DNA of 64,000 bases. Source: Nitrososphaerota archaeon (GTDB lineage Archaea; Thermoproteota; EX4484-205; JAAOZP01). This document shows positions 34,828-43,641 of this stretch, piece after piece (position 1 is the stretch's first letter; every line of letters begins with the position of its first letter). The stretch is from the NCBI GenBank assembly GCA_011605725.1, contig JAAOZP010000009.1, positions 102,351-166,350 on the forward strand. Direction: 5' to 3'. A program made the position numbers and the translations under genes. The notes under the pieces were generated by a model, which saw nothing but the letters and a program-made list of their open reading frames with translations, was not told the DNA's origin and searched no databases.

Positions 34828-36696
34828 TTGAGCTCTCTGAAAGTAGGCTTAGAGTTTCACCAGCGCCTAGCGTTCCACAAGCTTTTCTGCAGCTGCCCCT
34901 CCACTTCACTGGGAGAAGCCTCGGGTAAAGTGGTGAGGAGGCTTAGGGCCTCTCTTAGCGAGCTCGGTGAGCTAGACCCCGCTGCGCTGGCTGAAGCATC
35001 TAGAAGCAGGGTCTTCACGTATCATGTTGACGATTCGTTCAACTGTCTCGTCGAGCTCGACGAGGAGCCTCCCCACCCTATTGACGATGAGGTTCTCGAC
35101 GCCGCTCTCGAGATGGCCCTCTACTTCAACATGACTGTTGTCGACGAGGCTAGGGTGATGAGGAAGACTGTGATCGACGGCAGCAATACTTCTGGCTTCC
35201 AGAGAACACTGTTGGTGGCGCTGGGGAACAATGATTCTGTTATCGAGACCAGCGAGGGGCCTGTGAGGCTTAAGAGCCTCTGCCTCGAAGAGGAGTCTGC
35301 CTTCATAGTTGAAAGCGGAAGGGAGGCTGCGGAGTACAGGCTTGACAGGCTTGGAATCCCGCTTGTCGAAATAGCCACTGAACCCGATATTAAGAGTCCA
35401 TCGCAGGCCCTGGAGGCTGCTGAAGAAGTGGGGCTAGCCTTAAGGATGACCGGTAAGGTTATGAGGGGCCTCGGCACCATAAGGCAGGATATAAACATAA
35501 GTATTGAGGGCGGCGCCAGGCAGGAGATTAAAGGCGTTCAGAATCTTAAGCTGATCCCTGAGATAGTTGAGAGAGAAGCCTTGAGGCAGAGCAGCCTGAT
35601 TAGGCTCAGAGACATTTTGAGGAAAAGGTGTTCCCAGCGCAGTTTCACCTATAATCCTGTCGACCTGACGGAGGTCTTCAGGGGAACCGCCTCTAAGATG
35701 ATATCTAGAGCATTATCTAAGGGGGATGTTGTCTACGGTTTGAAGGCTCCTGGTTTCAGAGGCCTGCTGGGGATGGAGCTTCAACCCGGCAGGAGGTTCG
35801 GGACAGAGCTTGCTGACTACGCTAGAGTCTGGGGGGGCTTGCAAGGCATCATTCATACTGATGAGCTCCCAGGGTACGGAATATCTGAAGCCGAGGTCAA
35901 TAAGGTTTTCGAAGTGTTAGAAGCCTCTGGAGACGATGCTGCAGTCATAGTTGTGGGTGAACCTGCTAGGGTTGAGGCAGCGCTAAGAGCAGTCTACAGG
36001 AGGATGCTTCAAGCATTCGACGGCGTCCCTTCTGAGACCAGGAGGGCTCTTGAAGACGGTAATACTGACTACCTACGGCCACTCCCTGGCTCAGCGAGAA
36101 TGTATCCTGAGACTGATATCCCTCCAATACCCATTACGGCCGAGAGGCTTGAGAAAATAAGGCGAGCGCTTCCGAAAAAGCCTCATGAGAAGGTTAGGGA
36201 GCTTGAGGAAATGGGTTTGAGCAGCCATATGGCTCAGCAACTAGTTAGGTCCCACTACCTCACGGTTTTCGAAAAAGTTTTGGAAAACACTAGCCTAACA
36301 CCCTTGACGCTAGCCTCCTTCCTCCTGAATACTCTCCCCTATGTGAGGAGGGAGGGTGGAAGAGAATATGGTGACGAAGAGCTGATTCCGCTCTTAAGAA
36401 CCTTTCCAAGCGATTTGCCTAGGGAAATGATACCGGATGCGCTGAAGCTTTTCGCCGACAAGGGCATGAGCCTGGGCGAGGTTTACGAGGAGCTTAGGCG
36501 TAGGAAAGTGGGGGAGGACGAGTTAAGGGCTGAAGCGAGGAAGCTTGTCGAAGAAAACATTTCCTACGTCAGGGAGAAGGGTATGGGCTCCGTTAAAATG
36601 CTGATGGGCAGAATGATGGAGAGATTCAGGGGGGTTGCGGAGGGCTCAACAATCTATAGGATCCTCATGGAGGAGGTTAAGAGGAGGCTGGAGTAA
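34828..36696 (+). CDS. gatE: Glu-tRNA(Gln) amidotransferase subunit E
   Basis: 622 residues. The archaeal GatDE complex converts Glu-tRNA(Gln) to Gln-tRNA(Gln). Diagnostic GatB/E segments include GLEFHQRLAFHKLFCSCPS, DGSNTSGFQRT, PLVEIATEPDI and RQDINISIEGG. An inserted AspRS-like domain occupies the middle. TTG start at 34828 with ttaaaatact about 29 bp upstream. gatD follows after 2 bp. Confidence 0.95.
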   Translation: MSSLKVGLEFHQRLAFHKLFCSCPSTSLGEASGKVVRRLRASLSELGELDPAALAEASRSRVFTYHVDDSFNCLVELDEEPPHPIDDEVLDAALEMALYFNMTVVDEARVMRKTVIDGSNTSGFQRTLLVALGNNDSVIETSEGPVRLKSLCLEEESAFIVESGREAAEYRLDRLGIPLVEIATEPDIKSPSQALEAAEEVGLALRMTGKVMRGLGTIRQDINISIEGGARQEIKGVQNLKLIPEIVEREALRQSSLIRLRDILRKRCSQRSFTYNPVDLTEVFRGTASKMISRALSKGDVVYGLKAPGFRGLLGMELQPGRRFGTELADYARVWGGLQGIIHTDELPGYGISEAEVNKVFEVLEASGDDAAVIVVGEPARVEAALRAVYRRMLQAFDGVPSETRRALEDGNTDYLRPLPGSARMYPETDIPPIPITAERLEKIRRALPKKPHEKVRELEEMGLSSHMAQQLVRSHYLTVFEKVLENTSLTPLTLASFLLNTLPYVRREGGREYGDEELIPLLRTFPSDLPREMIPDALKLFADKGMSLGEVYEELRRRKVGEDELRAEARKLVEENISYVREKGMGSVKMLMGRMMERFRGVAEGSTIYRILMEEVKRRLE

Positions 36697-36698
36697 AA

Positions 36699-38045
36699 AT
36701 GCCTTACTCTGAAGAGGTTGAGAAAAAGCTTTCTGAGAAGGGTGTTAAGCCGGGTGACAGGATTATGCTTAAACGGGGCAAGCTTATCGTGGAGGGTATT
36801 CTCCTTCCCAGGGAGGAGGTGGACTTTGGAGACGGGAGTGTCCTCGTGATAAAGCTTGACAACGGTTACAACGTGGGGTTCAGGCTGGACGACGGTGAAA
36901 TAGTTAAGCTTGAAGGATCTGTTGAGCTTGGAAAGTTTAAGACTCTGGAGAAGGTTGAGCAAGATAAGGCGCTTCCACCAGTCTCCATATTTTCCACAGG
37001 CGGAACCATAAGCGCTAGAATAGACTACTACACGGGAGGCGTCTCAATGCTTTTCACGCCTGAAGAATTATTCTACAATGTTCCAGAAGTCTTGGAAATA
37101 GCCTATTTGAGAAGGGTTGAAAGACTGTTCAGCCTAGCTTCGGAAGACATGTCTCCCAGGGAATGGTCAACAATGGCTAGGAGGGTGGCTGAAAGCCTGG
37201 CTGAGGGTGACGCTGGCGTTATAATTCTACACGGGACTGATACAATGCACTATACCTCAGCCGCCCTATCTTTCATGCTTAGAGGTTTAAATGCTCCAGT
37301 AGTGTTAATAGGCTCCCAGAGATCCAGCGACAGGGGGTCCAGAGATTCAGATATGAACATAATCTGCGGGCTTCACGCCGCCACCAAGATGAACCTGGGG
37401 GAAGTGGTTGTATGTATGCATGCTGAGTCAGGAGACACTTTCAACAACGTGATAAGGGGTACTAGGGTGAGGAAAATGCACTCTACCAGAAGGGATGCTT
37501 TCAAACCAGTGAACTCGCTTCCCTTGGCTCGGGTCTGGCCGGATGGGCGGGTGGAGATGGTTGAGAAAGAGTTTAGACCAAGGAGCTCTGAGCCTCCTAC
37601 TGTTGACGATGCCTTCGAGCTCAAGACTGCGCTGGTTAAAGCATATCCGGGCTCAAACCCTGAGATTATTGATTTCCTTGTTGACAAGGGCTATAAGGGT
37701 ATTGTTATAGAGGGAACAGGAATGGGCCATGTTCCGACAGAACCGTTAGATAGAAAACTATCTTGGGTGGGCAGCGTTAAAAGAGGTATTGAAGAAGGAG
37801 TAGTTATAGCTATGGTTACTCAATGCGTGTTCGGCAGGGTTAACCCCTACGTTTACAGGAATGCGCGGATAATGGTGAAGCTGGGAGTAGTTTACTGCGA
37901 AGACATGCTGAGTGAAGTAGCGTATGTTAAGCTGGGATGGCTTTTAGGCCATGGTTTTGACAACGAGACCGTTAAGAAGCTGATGCTGCATAATTTCGCA
38001 GGAGAAATCTCCAAGAGATCCCTCTACTCAACGTATCAGCTTTAA
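36699..38045 (+). CDS. gatD: Glu-tRNA(Gln) amidotransferase subunit D
   Basis: 448 residues. The N-terminal 80 form the tudor-like domain; the rest is an L-asparaginase-type domain that releases ammonia from glutamine. The catalytic Thr motifs are STGGTISAR and LHGTDTMHYTSAAL. Immediately follows gatE and ends overlapping the convergent eL22-like gene by 4 bp. Confidence 0.95.
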   Translation: MPYSEEVEKKLSEKGVKPGDRIMLKRGKLIVEGILLPREEVDFGDGSVLVIKLDNGYNVGFRLDDGEIVKLEGSVELGKFKTLEKVEQDKALPPVSIFSTGGTISARIDYYTGGVSMLFTPEELFYNVPEVLEIAYLRRVERLFSLASEDMSPREWSTMARRVAESLAEGDAGVIILHGTDTMHYTSAALSFMLRGLNAPVVLIGSQRSSDRGSRDSDMNIICGLHAATKMNLGEVVVCMHAESGDTFNNVIRGTRVRKMHSTRRDAFKPVNSLPLARVWPDGRVEMVEKEFRPRSSEPPTVDDAFELKTALVKAYPGSNPEIIDFLVDKGYKGIVIEGTGMGHVPTEPLDRKLSWVGSVKRGIEEGVVIAMVTQCVFGRVNPYVYRNARIMVKLGVVYCEDMLSEVAYVKLGWLLGHGFDNETVKKLMLHNFAGEISKRSLYSTYQL

Positions 38046-38290
38046 TCCTTCTTTATTTTCTTTAAGGTGAGAGTCTTAGCCTTCCTGTCGGATAAGACCC
38101 TGTATTCCCCACTCAGCTTCTTCCTGCTTAGAAACCATCTTACTGCCTTCCTCAGCCTCGTGTTAGAAACGTTTTCCACAACTATCCTTCCAGAGCTCTC
38201 TTCAACCTTCGCAGACAGCTTCCTCCTAAGAAATTCTCCAAGCTCCCTGAGAGCATCGCCCGGAAGCTTCGAAGCATCAAGCTCAGCCAT
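38042..38290 (-). CDS. eL22-like ribosomal protein (candidate)
   Basis: 82 residues, basic. Compared from memory with eukaryotic eL22, the order fits: an N-terminal helix (FLRRKLSAK), a strand with a Glu-Ser start (GRIVVENVSN), a basic helix (RLRKAVRWFLSRKKL) and a final strand pair (EYRVLSDRKAKTLTLKKI). eL22 is universal in eukaryotes and has been reported in Asgard archaea; it is not a standard TACK protein. An atttaaac box about 25 bp upstream supports a real, leaderless gene. Identity by eye is weak. Confidence 0.5.
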   Translation of the reverse strand: MAELDASKLPGDALRELGEFLRRKLSAKVEESSGRIVVENVSNTRLRKAVRWFLSRKKLSGEYRVLSDRKAKTLTLKKIKKD

Positions 38291-38338
38291 GGCTAAGCCT
38301 CAGACAGACTAGTTTAAATGGTTTACTGCCACGCGCCC

Positions 38339-38971
38339 TTAGGACCAGAGCCTGCTAACCAGGTTAGTGAAACCCTGGTTCCCAACTAGGGCCGCCATGT
38401 AGAACCCCATCAGCCCCATTTCAATCCAGGCTTTAGCGAGTATCGGCATGAGGAGGGTAACTAGAAAGCTTGCAGCCGCCGGAGGAGCGAAAAGGGGAAT
38501 TATAACCATGAAGAAGAACACTGTAAAGAGACATTCCGGAACATACCCGAGAAGCGTGGAGACGAGAGTTAGCAAGCCTTTCCTCTTTCTCCCCATGATC
38601 CCGAGGCCCCTGCTGATCAGGCCTACTGACAAGCCTGTTAGCATCTTGCCAAACACGAAACCAGGCAGGAACAACGCCATCAACCCGCTGGTCGAGCCGA
38701 AGTATAGCCCGCTTCCAAGACCAGCGATAACCCCGACGGCTGAGCCCGCCAAAGGACCCCCGAAGAAGCCAGCTATCAGGGTCCCCATGTGAGACAGATC
38801 CAAAGCAACCTGCCCCCAGTTTAAAACTGTCACAGAAGCCAGGAACAGAATATTGCTTAAAGCCCCCATCATGCCTACAAATGCTACTCTACGAGCCCTG
38901 CTAAACACAGGTAGAGTGTTTTTCCCAGCCCTTCGAATCCCTACTTCCTTTACAGGAGAAACTTCAGCCAT
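38339..38971 (-). CDS. ECF transporter S component-like membrane protein
   Basis: 210 residues with six membrane helices. The pattern of the N-terminal helices and loops (MMGALSNILFLASV, then GTLIAGFFGGPLAGSAVGV) is typical for substrate-binding S components of energy-coupling factor importers, which take up vitamins or metals. Substrate cannot be told. No ATPase or T component lies beside it, so it would use a shared module. TATA and a dyad lie upstream. Confidence 0.7.
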   Translation of the reverse strand: MAEVSPVKEVGIRRAGKNTLPVFSRARRVAFVGMMGALSNILFLASVTVLNWGQVALDLSHMGTLIAGFFGGPLAGSAVGVIAGLGSGLYFGSTSGLMALFLPGFVFGKMLTGLSVGLISRGLGIMGRKRKGLLTLVSTLLGYVPECLFTVFFFMVIIPLFAPPAAASFLVTLLMPILAKAWIEMGLMGFYMAALVGNQGFTNLVSRLWS

Positions 38972-38997
38972 TTTTCGCCCCCCTAAAAGCCCACAGC

Positions 38998-39038
38998 GCT
39001 ATATATAAGTTTTAGTGACAGTATGTAAAAATGTTACA
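38998..39038 (-). promoter_or_regulatory. TATA box and upstream dyad of the ECF S-component gene
   Basis: A strong TATA element (cttatatatagc on the minus strand) lies about 30 bp before the ATG. Just upstream of it TGTAAAAATGTTACA (39024-39038) is a dyad with arms TGTAA/TTACA. Its place behind the TATA box fits an activator or a repressor responding to the transported vitamin. Confidence 0.45.
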
Positions 39039-39097
39039 CATAGCTTGGAAGAAGAATAAAAAGTTGGAATGAAAGAAGAATTAACGGTACTGATAAC

Positions 39098-39330
39098 TGA
39101 GTAGACCTAGTCTCGAAACCGAAGATGGAAAGCTGATAGTTGTAGAGGTTAAATCGACTTTAGATCTCGAGCTCATTCCTAACCGGTATGACGATGCCAT
39201 AAAGTCCCTAAAAGAAGATCCAGGGTACATCGGGCTGATTAAGAAGTACGGCGTCATACTGGGGGAAGGAGCACCGCCGAGGAAGGACGTTGAAGCTTAT
39301 AGCCTGCGCGACATGTTTCCACTTAGATGC
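39098..39330 (+). pseudogene. fragment of a PD-(D/E)XK-like protein gene
   Basis: After a stop, an open stretch without a start codon reads LETEDGKLIVVEVKSTLDLE, then a long charged part (SLKEDPGYIGLIKKYGVILG). The LIVVEVKST piece is a typical E-x-K nuclease core strand. It runs in phase into the next gene, so the two could be read as one frame, but the next gene has its own ATG. Probably the tail of a decayed nuclease-like gene. Confidence 0.45.
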
Positions 39331-39372
39331 GAAGGTGCTTATAATATGGATCTTGGAGGAGGTTCCGTGAGT

Positions 39373-40113
39373 ATGAATGAAGAATCGTCTGAGGATATGT
39401 TTCTGAAAAGGTTAGTGGAATACATGAACAAACGCTATAAAAAGGAACATGAATATTTCGTCATAAAGCATTCCGCCACGGAGCCTGTGACATCATTCGA
39501 TGGAAAGAAACGGAAGAAAAAGTGGGAGATTACTACGGGAGGATGGACTGTCCCTATTTTGGAGGGGTATTCCGACGGGGAAGTGTTCATCCTTTCCGAC
39601 AGCAAATATGAAATTGATGATGCTCTATCTGAGACCATATATAAAATGTTGTCGGAAACCATCCCGGGGTATTGGGACATGAGCCCCGATGAACACTATG
39701 CGCTTAAGCGGAAGGAGTACGAGGAGGTGGTGAGGAAGCTGCCCGACAGGAGAACCTGGGATGAGCTTAAGCAGAAGTATGGGGGCATAATAGCTTGGCT
39801 GGATTATCATGACGAAGCTGCTCGCGAGGCTAGTGAGAAAACGGGTATCGAACTTATCCATTATATACCTGCTAGAGGTGAATCGATCGGAGGTGAATTC
39901 ACGATCTTCTACTCACACTTCAACTCAAGTGGGATGAGCTGCGATGAGGTTATGGGGAGAATTGAGAAGGCGCTTGACGCAATAGACATTGCAAGCAACA
40001 AGGTTGACCTATACCTCCTCCCTACGCAAGAAGAGTTCAAGAAACGTCTCGATAAATTCCACGAGTTTTGCAAGCGTAAGGGCTATGTGAAACGCAGGCC
40101 TTCATCAGACTAA
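39373..40113 (+). CDS. hypothetical protein
   Basis: 246 residues from ATG 39373; an in-frame ATG at 39313 would add part of the preceding fragment. Mixed alpha/beta, very charged, with no motif I can name; segments include YFVIKHSATEPVTSFDGKKR and GGEFTIFYSHFNSSGMSCDE. A short degraded piece of this gene, corresponding to 39886-39947, reappears at 41380-41437. Confidence 0.6.
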   Translation: MNEESSEDMFLKRLVEYMNKRYKKEHEYFVIKHSATEPVTSFDGKKRKKKWEITTGGWTVPILEGYSDGEVFILSDSKYEIDDALSETIYKMLSETIPGYWDMSPDEHYALKRKEYEEVVRKLPDRRTWDELKQKYGGIIAWLDYHDEAAREASEKTGIELIHYIPARGESIGGEFTIFYSHFNSSGMSCDEVMGRIEKALDAIDIASNKVDLYLLPTQEEFKKRLDKFHEFCKRKGYVKRRPSSD

Positions 40114-40210
40114 AATGTTACCCATACTTAGATGCTGTTAGTTAGACGTATTATCCGGATGATAACGCGTGTGGACTGGGGTAATTGAGCAAAAAGAATT
40201 CTACGCCGTA

Positions 40211-40255
40211 AGGCTTAAATAGTTCTGGTATGGAACTGAGTTCCGGTGCGGAACT
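40211..40255 (+). promoter_or_regulatory. double 17-bp palindromic operator over the start of the ATPase gene
   Basis: AGTTCTGGTATGGAACT (40221-40237) and AGTTCCGGTGCGGAACT (40239-40255) agree at 14 of 17 positions, each is a dyad, and they are separated by one base. A third dyad (GGAACT-G-AGTTCC) arises at their border. The TATA box cttaaat (40214-40220) touches the first unit, and the second covers the GTG start codon. This is a strong candidate for a cooperative repressor or sensor site. Confidence 0.75.
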
Positions 40256-41280
40256 TGCTTTTCGACCTCAGGCCAAAATCATCCAGGAGCGACCTATTCA
40301 ACAGGGAGGATGAGCTTAGAGAGCTCGACAGGGCCGTTAGCCGCGGATACCCGCTTACGCTCGTGCTGGGGATCAGGAGGATTGGGAAAACGAGCCTCGT
40401 GAAGGCTTTTTTGGAGAAGCATAAGGGGGTTTACATAGATGCTAGAGGGGTTTCAAGACGATCCGAACTCTATGAGAGGATAGGCGATGGCCTCTACAGC
40501 TCCCTCAGCAGGACTAGAAGGCTGTTAGAGGGCATAAGGGGAATAAGCATCGCGGCTGCCGGTGTTGAAGTAAGATGGAGGGGAAGCGATTCCATAAGCT
40601 TCACGGGACTCCTCCAAGAGATCAATAAAAAGAGCGGGAGATTCATCCTCGTGATTGATGAGATACAGTCCCTGAGGCCTCCCTTATCCGCTGAGCTCAG
40701 AAGCCTTGTCGCATACTCCTACGACAATCTGGAAAATATATCCGTGATTATATCCGGCTCTGAAGTAGGCCTGTTAAGAAGCTTTCTCGGCCTCGATGAT
40801 GCTTCCTCACCGCTTTATGGAAGGTATGTTCACGAGATTCACGTCGACAGATTCGCAAAGGACCTGTCCAAAGAATTCTTGACAAAGGGGTTTAAGGAGG
40901 AAGGGTTGAAGCCGCCCGGCGAAACAATAGAGGAAGCCGTGGAACTCTTCGACGGGATCGTCGGATGGCTAGTGTTCTTCGGAAGATCCTACTTAGACGG
41001 GACAAGAGACGTTGAGAAGATTTCCGGCATGGCAGTGAAGCTGGCCCTCGATGAGTTGAACAAGCTAAGTCCAAGAGAGAAGTCCGTCCTCAAAGCCATA
41101 GCGGAGGGTGCGAACTCATGGTCTGAGGTCAGGAGCTTTATCTCCGAGAAGAAAGGAATCGTATTACCCAAATCAACATTAACAAGGATCATCGACAAGC
41201 TTGAAATGATGAGCATTGTAAAGAATTATGAGTTTCTCGATCCCATATACAGGAAGGCATGTAAGAGGCTGAAGCCTTAA
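40246..41280 (+). CDS. archaeal AAA-type ATPase (PF01637-like)
   Basis: 344 residues. N-terminal FNREDELRELDRAV and Walker A LGIRRIGKTSL, then Walker B ILVIDEIQSL and sensor-1-like VIISGSEVG mark the STAND-related archaeal ATPase family. The C-terminal part is a winged helix (LSPREKSVLKAIAEGANSWS) of the kind that may bind DNA. Many copies exist in hyperthermophiles, with unknown function; some behave like selfish or defence genes. Translation starts at GTG 40246, 29 bp after the TATA box. Confidence 0.82.
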   Translation: MRNLLFDLRPKSSRSDLFNREDELRELDRAVSRGYPLTLVLGIRRIGKTSLVKAFLEKHKGVYIDARGVSRRSELYERIGDGLYSSLSRTRRLLEGIRGISIAAAGVEVRWRGSDSISFTGLLQEINKKSGRFILVIDEIQSLRPPLSAELRSLVAYSYDNLENISVIISGSEVGLLRSFLGLDDASSPLYGRYVHEIHVDRFAKDLSKEFLTKGFKEEGLKPPGETIEEAVELFDGIVGWLVFFGRSYLDGTRDVEKISGMAVKLALDELNKLSPREKSVLKAIAEGANSWSEVRSFISEKKGIVLPKSTLTRIIDKLEMMSIVKNYEFLDPIYRKACKRLKP

Positions 41281-41366
41281 CCTTTCTCTGGATTTCATTA
41301 GCAGGCGCCAACCCATTAAGACTGTTAAAAAAGGCAATCAAGAGAATTGAAAGCTCTGAAACATCT

Positions 41367-41448
41367 AGCGCTCACGCTGGAGGTGAATTCACGATCCTCT
41401 GTTCGCACTTTAACTTAAGCGGATGAGCTGCGACGAGAAGCGCGCGCT
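41367..41448 (+). repeat. displaced fragment of the 39373 gene between two junction motifs
   Basis: 41380-41437 matches 39886-39947 (encoding EFTIFYSHFNSSGMSC) at about 85%, with one base lost, so it no longer reads in phase. The left flank is AGCGCTCACGCT (41367-41378) and the right flank AGCGCGCGCT (41439-41448), after which a different gene fragment begins. Confidence 0.75.
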
Positions 41449-41697
41449 GCGTTATACATCAGGATGAGAGACGGCGATATCGTCGATAGTATCGAGGTCA
41501 GGGAGAAGTTGATCGTTGACTTTGACAAGAATGGTGAAGTAATTGGCATCGAGGTGATAAACTTCTCGAAATCGAAAATAGATATCGGCGGCTCCTTAGC
41601 GCGCGGGTTCAATCCTGAATTTCAAGATTTTTCCTCAGTAGCGTTTTGCCTGCTCGTAAGCCCGATAAGGAGTGTTTCAAGGTTTAGAAGAGTTTAA
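41446..41697 (+). pseudogene. DUF2283-like gene fragment
   Basis: The reading starts inside the conserved N-terminal strand (AALYIRMRDGDIVDS), where DUF2283 proteins have ADALYI, directly after AGCGCGCGCT. It continues through IEVREKLIVDFDKNGEVIGI to NFSKSK, then unrelated sequence after another agcgcgcg at about 41597. Both ends seem cut. The ATG at 41464 could in theory allow a short product. Confidence 0.6.
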
Positions 41698-41725
41698 AAA
41701 GCCTTGTTCACGAGCCTTGTCAGGC

Positions 41726-42607
41726 TTGAAAACCATAGTGGGCCCGGCGAGCACCAGGCTTGGCGAAAAGATATGTTCCTTAGCCGGCTTGGAGAAGATC
41801 TGTTTCTCCTTCAAACAGTTTCCAGACGGAGAATTGTACGTTAGGCTGCTGGATGATGTTACGGGAGTTGACGCTTTAATAATCCAATCCCTGTCCCCAC
41901 CCCAAGACAGGAACCTGATGCTTCTCCTTCAACTCATATCCGCGTTCAAGACGAACGGAGGAGGGAAAGCGCTTGTGTTGATCCCATACATGGCTTATGC
42001 CCGTCAGGACAAGAGGTTCCTCCCAGGGGAGCCTGTTTCAGCCCATCTCGTAGCCAGGCTTATTGAGGCTGCTGGAGCGGACAGGGTTGCGCTTGTAGAG
42101 GTTCATAGCGATACTGCTGCCAGAGGCTTTAGAAACAGCGTCCTGATAGAGGTCACAAGGTCTTTTGCGGAACATTATTTGAAGAACGGGTTTGAAAAAG
42201 CCTATGTGGTTGCTCCAGATAAGAATGCTACTCCAAGAGCCAGGAGGCTTGCGGAAATTATTGGGGGGGAAGTCGGGTGGGTTGAGAAAACCAGGGATAA
42301 GGAGACCGGTTTTGTCTCCTCCAGCGAAGGGGAGCTTAACCCAGCCGGTAGGAAAACAATCCTTATAGATGACATTATAAGCACGGGAGGCACGATCATA
42401 GAGGCCATAAAACTGCTTAAGAATAAGGGTGCTTCTCAAATATCCGTGGCGTGTGTTCACGGCATTTTCGTAGGTAATGCTTACGAGAGGATTATGAATG
42501 CTGGTGCTTCAAGCATCCTTTCCTCAGACACTGTTGAAACTCCGTATTCGAACATTTCTGTCGCGGGTGACGTGGTTAGAGCACTCAGGGAGAAGAGCTG
42601 GCTCTGA
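41726..42607 (+). CDS. prs: ribose-phosphate pyrophosphokinase
   Basis: Makes PRPP for nucleotide, His and Trp synthesis. Motifs: IVGPASTRLGEKI at the start, the ATP-loop region AYARQDKRFLPGEPVSA, and the PRPP-binding loop ILIDDIISTGGTIIEA. I set the start at TTG 41726, about 30 bp after tttaaaaag (41692-41700), giving 293 residues and the family's usual first residues; earlier in-frame TTG and GTG codons exist at 41717 and 41672. Confidence 0.9.
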   Translation: MKTIVGPASTRLGEKICSLAGLEKICFSFKQFPDGELYVRLLDDVTGVDALIIQSLSPPQDRNLMLLLQLISAFKTNGGGKALVLIPYMAYARQDKRFLPGEPVSAHLVARLIEAAGADRVALVEVHSDTAARGFRNSVLIEVTRSFAEHYLKNGFEKAYVVAPDKNATPRARRLAEIIGGEVGWVEKTRDKETGFVSSSEGELNPAGRKTILIDDIISTGGTIIEAIKLLKNKGASQISVACVHGIFVGNAYERIMNAGASSILSSDTVETPYSNISVAGDVVRALREKSWL

Positions 42608-42642
42608 GTACTGTTCAAGGCTGGAAACGGCTTTTCGCAGTT

Positions 42643-43641
42643 TTGTCCGGCGAGCACGACAGGCTTCCTGCTGCCGAGGTCGAAGCCGTTTTCGAGGCTG
42701 AGAATGTTCCCAGGATCGTCCTAGAGGGATTCACACAGGTCTACAGGTTCACTGCACCTTTAGAGCCTGCTTCAAAAGCCTTTAAGAGACTAGCCTTATC
42801 ACACTTCCTGTGTGAGGAGATAGGAGTCTTCAAGCAGGATGTTTCCTGTGATGAAATAATTGGCAAAGTAGTGGAGGCAGGATTAAACGGGAGCATTGCG
42901 TTCAGGGTTAGGAGGATAAGGTGCAGTATTTCTCCTGAGAAGGCTTCGGCTCTTGAAACAGGGTTGAACAGGAAAGCGTCGAAAACCGTGCGCCTCGTCG
43001 TGGACTTAGAGAATCCTGAGAATAATTTGGAGGTTGTGTCTTCAAACGGCTTCATAATTGTTGGCAGGAGGGTTTGCAGCAGCGCTAGGAGAAGCGTAAT
43101 GGCTAGGAGCGGCGGCAGGAAACCGTTCTTCCATCCTTCAAGCCTTAAGGTTGAGCTTGCAAGAACAATGCTGAACCTCGCTAGGGTCAGGGAGGGAAGT
43201 ATAGTTGTAGACCCGTTCTCCGGAACAGGGACGGTACTGGTTGAAGCGTGTAAGCTGCAAACTCATCCGATAGGGCTGGACGTGGATCCTCTGATGGCCT
43301 ATTCCTCCCGTAGAAACTACAGATGGTTCCAGACACTTGTCTTCCAAGTCTTAGGGGATGCTAGGCACATGCCTTTCAGACGCGCCGACGCTGTTGTTAC
43401 GGATCCGCCTTACGGGAGGAGGGCTTCAACACATGGCTTTGAATCCCTAAGGCTTTACGAGTGCTTCATAAAGGAGGCTTCGAGGATTCTCAGAGATGAA
43501 GGGTGGCTTGTCTTCCTAGCTCCAAGCAGGCTGCATGTTGAAGAAGCCCTGGAGCATAACGGCTTTAAGCTTAGGGAAACTTTTCTCATAGAGGTTCACT
43601 CTAATCTGACTAGGAAGCTACTGGTAGCTTTCAGGGGGTGA
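42643..43641 (+). CDS. tRNA (guanine10-N2)-methyltransferase, TrmG10/Trm11 type
   Basis: THUMP domain in the N-terminal half, then a Rossmann methyltransferase with VVDPFSGTGTVLVEA (SAM loop) and the catalytic DPPYG motif (VVTDPPYGRRAS), as in N2-guanine methylases. The TTG at 42643 falls in the first strand (WKRLFAVLSGEH); the protein probably starts upstream, perhaps at CTG 42604, which overlaps the prs stop, as no ATG, GTG or TTG exists there. Confidence 0.85.
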   Translation: MSGEHDRLPAAEVEAVFEAENVPRIVLEGFTQVYRFTAPLEPASKAFKRLALSHFLCEEIGVFKQDVSCDEIIGKVVEAGLNGSIAFRVRRIRCSISPEKASALETGLNRKASKTVRLVVDLENPENNLEVVSSNGFIIVGRRVCSSARRSVMARSGGRKPFFHPSSLKVELARTMLNLARVREGSIVVDPFSGTGTVLVEACKLQTHPIGLDVDPLMAYSSRRNYRWFQTLVFQVLGDARHMPFRRADAVVTDPPYGRRASTHGFESLRLYECFIKEASRILRDEGWLVFLAPSRLHVEEALEHNGFKLRETFLIEVHSNLTRKLLVAFRG

